This document shows, one piece after another, positions 4,359 through 7,328 of a stretch of 7,328 nt of DNA (its first letter is position 1; the number at the start of each line of letters is the position of its first letter). This DNA comes from Pseudomonadota bacterium (GTDB taxonomy: Bacteria; Desulfobacterota; Desulfobacteria; Desulfobacterales; Desulfobacteraceae). The stretch lies in the NCBI GenBank assembly GCA_018816605.1, contig JAHIVS010000140.1:1-7328 (forward strand), read 5' to 3'. Position numbers and translations under genes: made by a program. Below the pieces are notes generated by a model. The model did no database searches. It was not told where the DNA came from and saw only the letters and a program-made list of their open reading frames with translations.

Positions 4359-6854
4359 ATGATGAGCAAGGTGTCGGGTGGTGTTATGAAAAAGGATATG
4401 GATTTTTTGGCCTGGACTGCCAAAAAATTTTTCAGGGACTACGGCACCCCCAAGCTGCTGGGCCGCGAGCCTTCCTTAATCCTTAAAGGCTGCGAACCGG
4501 AACATCGGTTTGATCTGCTGCTTTCGGCCTGGGGATACGGGCAGGATGCCAATGGATTTTTCCACGCCCTGGCGGGTGCGGTCTCTCAGCCGCCAGATCA
4601 GCGAGCGCCGGAAAAAATTGTCATGAATGCCATTCCTCTGCCAATCCTGTTTTTATACAGGATGCTCGAAGTCATGGATTCTTCAAACGCCCTGGTCTCG
4701 GTTAAAACCATCGACCAGCTTGCAAACAGGGCCGGCCTCTTTGTGGGAGAGGATCTGCGGGATCAGGTGCAACAGGTACTGGATCTGTACCCGGTTCGGC
4801 TTTCAGACCATGTGATCCGCCAGTCAAAGGTCTCACGGGCAGTGGCATTACAATACCTTCCCAGTGCCCAAGAGCTGGACCCCAGAGGCCATACCATTAC
4901 CTTTGACGGCCATTTTAAAAAAGGATTGCTGGAGCAGATGTACCAGAACCGGGTGATCTTCCTTTTGGACATGCGCTGTCCGGTGTATTGCAGGTTTTGT
5001 TTCAGGAAGCATAAAAGTTTTCGCCGGGAAAAAAGTTTCGGTGTGGCAGATGTCAAGGAGGCCGTCGACCGGGTGAAGGATCTTCCGGGGGTCAAGGAGA
5101 TTCTCATCACCGGCGGAGAACCGCTTTTGAACCGTGACAACATGGAAGCCGCCCTTACCGGGCTCATGGAAATCGACCATGTAAACACCCTGCGAATTGC
5201 CACAAGATCCATTGCCTATTATCCCCTTTTGTTTTTAAAGAACAGCAGGGAATACGTAAGCTATCTGAAATCAAAGCAGGCAGAATGCATCAAAAGGGGC
5301 AAGGGTCTGGAGATCGGGGTTCATTTTGTCCATCCCGACGAGGTGTCCCTTCAGAGCCTGGAGATTATCTCGGATTTGGTCCGATCCGGCATCCCTGTCT
5401 ATGTCCAGACCCCGTTTTTAAACAGGCTGAACAACAGCGGTCCTGTTCTGGCAAGGCTTTTTACCCTCCTGAGAAACGCCGGGGCCCAGATTTATTATAT
5501 TTTTACCCCCTGCCATCCCATCCACGGCACCCAGACCTATTGGACCCCCATATCCCAATCCATGGCAGCCCATCGCTATCTGCGGGCCCATCTGTCGGAC
5601 CGGTGTATTCCCAAGCTGTGCACGGCAACGCCCCTGGGGAAAATGGAATGGCATACCAGCGGCTGGGCCGTGGCAAAGGATACATCAGATCCAGATCATA
5701 TCTGGATTAGGACCCCTTATACCCGTGAGTATTTTGCGTCTGTCACAAAGGAGGGCACCCCGGGACATGATGTGATGGAGAACTCGGACGGGACCTTGAA
5801 TGTGAAATGCCTCATCGACATGGGAGATACAAATCTATTCCTGGGAAACCATTCCCTTTCCGGGAAGATTTTGGAAAAAAGGTCTGGTCATCACCCGGGT
5901 CCGGAAGAACGCCAAAATATCAAAAAAAGCCTTTTTTCCGGCAGATTTTCAATCTCCTCCCTCGCCAGCACCCCGTCTTTGACCATTGCCCGGGTTCATA
6001 AAACCCGGGCAGAGCTCCACCTGGACCCAAATCTGAAACAGGACAAGGCTGCCATAAGCTATATCCGGGAGAATCCGGAAATAACGGATGTGATCCTCCA
6101 TATACCCGATGATGGGGAAGCGAAGCTGAATGTACAGATTGACAGAATCCGCCGGACCGTGGACGACCTGTGCCTTTCGGATCATCTGGCCTGTATCCGG
6201 ATCCGGTGGAAAGCCTTTCAAAGCTTTCCCCAAGCGTTTACGCCCCGGATCATTGATCAGATAGCCGGATTGGCAAACTTTTCCATTGCCGATCCCTTAA
6301 AAATTGAGATGGAAACCTGGTGGCTTGTTCCCGGCGAACTGCTTCCCGCCCATGGAGACCTGGTTCGAAAGCTGGCCTGCCGGGGCATCCAGACCTATGC
6401 CAACCTGGCCCTGATTTCCGGACTGAATGATGATCCAATGGTTATTGCAGAAATGGCCCATGGGCTTCGCCGGGCCGGCATAACCTTTCACCATGTATAT
6501 GCGGCAGGCCTTGCTGTCCAGAACCGCTTCAACCGGGTACATCCCATTGAAACCGACCAGGTGCTTGCCATTGCCTCCCATGTCAGAAAGGTGTGTTCCG
6601 GACGGGAAATTCCTTTGTACATGATCCAGACCTCCCTGGGGGAGGTGGATTTCGGACTGACCTCAACCCTGGTTCTGGAACCCAACTCCCAGGATGAAAA
6701 AAAATGGTTTCTCCGTTTGGAGCCCTATTCAGCGGACTATTTCAGGGCCATGGACCCTGGTTTTACCCTGTCAAAAACAGAGGCACGGGATGTGGGCGGA
6801 ACCCTCATGGTGCCGATAATCGGACTGGCCAGATCGGGTGATTTTTCCCTATAA
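4359..6854 (+). CDS. KamA-like radical SAM protein with a fused degenerate second barrel
   Basis: An 831-residue protein about twice the usual length of lysine-2,3-aminomutase (KamA) family enzymes (about 350-430). Residues about 130-205 match the KamA N-terminal region (YPVRLSDHV; NRVIFLLDMRCPV). The iron-sulfur/SAM motif is CPVYCRFC (C207, C211, C214), followed by ITGGEPLL (250-257), RIATRS (279-284), VHFVHPDEV (321-329) and YYIF (379-382). PLGKMEW (425-431) offers K428 as the PLP-binding lysine. After a linker, residues about 540-800 repeat this pattern: DHLACIRIRWK (608-618), RGIQTY, SGLNDDP, RRAGITFHHVY (704-714), SLGEVDF (759-765) and a matching tail (WIRTPYTREYF at 449-459 against WFLRLEPYSADYF at 783-795). 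The second copy has no CxxxCxxC, no GGEP, and E762 in place of K428. The two Asp residues that hold lysine in the clostridial enzyme are not evident, so the substrate is probably not lysine. Residues 1-125 are unassigned. An alternative ATG lies at 4386. It is cytoplasmic, oxygen-sensitive and monocistronic. Confidence 0.85.
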   Translation: MMSKVSGGVMKKDMDFLAWTAKKFFRDYGTPKLLGREPSLILKGCEPEHRFDLLLSAWGYGQDANGFFHALAGAVSQPPDQRAPEKIVMNAIPLPILFLYRMLEVMDSSNALVSVKTIDQLANRAGLFVGEDLRDQVQQVLDLYPVRLSDHVIRQSKVSRAVALQYLPSAQELDPRGHTITFDGHFKKGLLEQMYQNRVIFLLDMRCPVYCRFCFRKHKSFRREKSFGVADVKEAVDRVKDLPGVKEILITGGEPLLNRDNMEAALTGLMEIDHVNTLRIATRSIAYYPLLFLKNSREYVSYLKSKQAECIKRGKGLEIGVHFVHPDEVSLQSLEIISDLVRSGIPVYVQTPFLNRLNNSGPVLARLFTLLRNAGAQIYYIFTPCHPIHGTQTYWTPISQSMAAHRYLRAHLSDRCIPKLCTATPLGKMEWHTSGWAVAKDTSDPDHIWIRTPYTREYFASVTKEGTPGHDVMENSDGTLNVKCLIDMGDTNLFLGNHSLSGKILEKRSGHHPGPEERQNIKKSLFSGRFSISSLASTPSLTIARVHKTRAELHLDPNLKQDKAAISYIRENPEITDVILHIPDDGEAKLNVQIDRIRRTVDDLCLSDHLACIRIRWKAFQSFPQAFTPRIIDQIAGLANFSIADPLKIEMETWWLVPGELLPAHGDLVRKLACRGIQTYANLALISGLNDDPMVIAEMAHGLRRAGITFHHVYAAGLAVQNRFNRVHPIETDQVLAIASHVRKVCSGREIPLYMIQTSLGEVDFGLTSTLVLEPNSQDEKKWFLRLEPYSADYFRAMDPGFTLSKTEARDVGGTLMVPIIGLARSGDFSL

Positions 6855-7328
6855 CCGGCGATACTGGTTAAGTTTTTTACGGACAAACCCCAGCAATCCC
6901 AGGACAATGCACAAACAGAAAGCCAGGACACCGACGGCTGTCCAGGTAACCCAGGTGCCGTTTCTTACAAGGTTTACAGGGTTTAAGGAGGGTTCTGCAA
7001 TGATCCGGCCAAGTTTTTTACCGTATTTTGCCGGAATTTTGGGTATGCCAACCTCGTTTTTATCTTCAAAACTGTCTAAAAAGTCAAAGGGGGCTTTCCA
7101 TTCCTTGAGTTCCTGAATACCGTCCCGGGTTTTGTCCCCATCAATGACAGCCGATGATAATGTTTCAATGGGGGTGCCGGTTTTATCTTTGGGGATAATA
7201 TCCAGAATATTATAGGTATATCCGCCAATGATTTTCAAAAAGGTTGCGTTGTAGATATCTGCCGTCACACGGATGAGGGTTTTATTGGCCTTGGAAAAGT
7301 CCAGTTTTTTATACCCGGTTTCCTCATC
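6849..7328 (-). CDS. single-pass membrane protein of unknown function, C-terminal fragment (start outside window)
   Basis: The frame is open to the right edge, giving 159 visible residues. A GTG at 7268 could be mistaken for a start, but 20 sensible codons precede it (ending NKTLIRV), so the protein most likely begins beyond the window. The visible part is a polar, probably extracytoplasmic domain (beta-rich RVTADIYNATFLKIIGGYTYNIL, then a charged stretch) followed by one strong transmembrane helix at about 126-149 (WVTWTAVGVLAFCLCIVLGLLGFV without its ends) and a basic tail RKKLNQYRRL. By the positive-inside rule the tail is cytoplasmic and the domain is outside. I do not recognise the family. 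Its stop codon (TAG, 6849-6851 read on this strand) overlaps the last codons of the convergent radical SAM gene by 6 bp. Confidence 0.65.
   Translation of the reverse strand, partial: DEETGYKKLDFSKANKTLIRVTADIYNATFLKIIGGYTYNILDIIPKDKTGTPIETLSSAVIDGDKTRDGIQELKEWKAPFDFLDSFEDKNEVGIPKIPAKYGKKLGRIIAEPSLNPVNLVRNGTWVTWTAVGVLAFCLCIVLGLLGFVRKKLNQYRRL

Noticed and set aside
4120..4359. A 79-codon - strand open frame with hydrophobic stretches in the gap before the radical SAM gene
   Set aside because: It has no ribosome site, starts exactly on the start region of the + strand gene, owes its FFF to an A-rich tract, and covers the predicted promoter. It is better explained as non-coding AT-rich DNA.
4763..5212. 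A 149-codon - strand open frame opposite the radical SAM cysteine cluster
   Set aside because: It is antisense to the most conserved part of the real gene, with low-complexity Ser/Arg-rich translation.
5285..5710. A 141-codon + strand open frame inside the radical SAM gene
   Set aside because: It is another frame of the coding region for the conserved barrel; its proline-rich composition is typical of a shadow frame.

Overview
The window looks like a chromosomal stretch of an anaerobic Gram-negative bacterium, most likely a Desulfobacterota (Desulfobacteraceae-like) sulfate reducer. This rests on general impression: intermediate GC, an oxygen-sensitive radical SAM enzyme, a secreted cell-wall enzyme whose C-terminus looks like an outer-membrane barrel, and a MaoC-type hydratase fragment. 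No rRNA, tRNA, transposase, CRISPR or phage gene was seen, and no marker fixes the taxon.

Layout, left to right: (1) the 3' end of a MaoC/hotdog-fold protein on the + strand (2-259); (2) a convergent YtcJ-type amidohydrolase on the - strand (292-1845); (3) a 314-base regulatory gap (1846-2159) holding a CCATGG hairpin, an orphan terminator-like hairpin and a perfect 8-bp inverted repeat over a candidate promoter; (4) an XRE-cupin transcription regulator on the + strand (2160-2768), divergent from the amidohydrolase; (5) a convergent secreted NlpC/P60 protein on the - strand (2801-4072) with a long beta-rich tail ending in an aromatic residue; (6) a 286-base divergent intergenic region with an extended -10 promoter and an AGAACA/TGTTCT inverted repeat; (7) an 831-residue KamA-like radical SAM protein on the + strand (4359-6854); (8) the 3' end of a single-pass membrane protein on the - strand (6849-7328), whose stop overlaps the end of the radical SAM gene by 6 bp.

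Every gene is in a different transcription unit from its neighbour, since the strands alternate +,-,+,-,+,-. The window is therefore not an operon. The only likely functional link is the divergent pair of XRE-cupin regulator and amidohydrolase, where the regulator may control itself and its neighbour.

The most notable content is the radical SAM protein. Its N-terminal half is a lysine-2,3-aminomutase-type barrel with a CxxxCxxC cluster, a GGEP motif and a candidate PLP lysine. Its C-terminal half is a collinear, degenerate second copy, offset by about 330-336 residues, that has lost the cysteines, the GGEP motif and the lysine. It looks like an enzyme fused to its own pseudoenzyme. The second notable item is the fusion of an NlpC/P60 peptidase to a putative outer-membrane beta-barrel.
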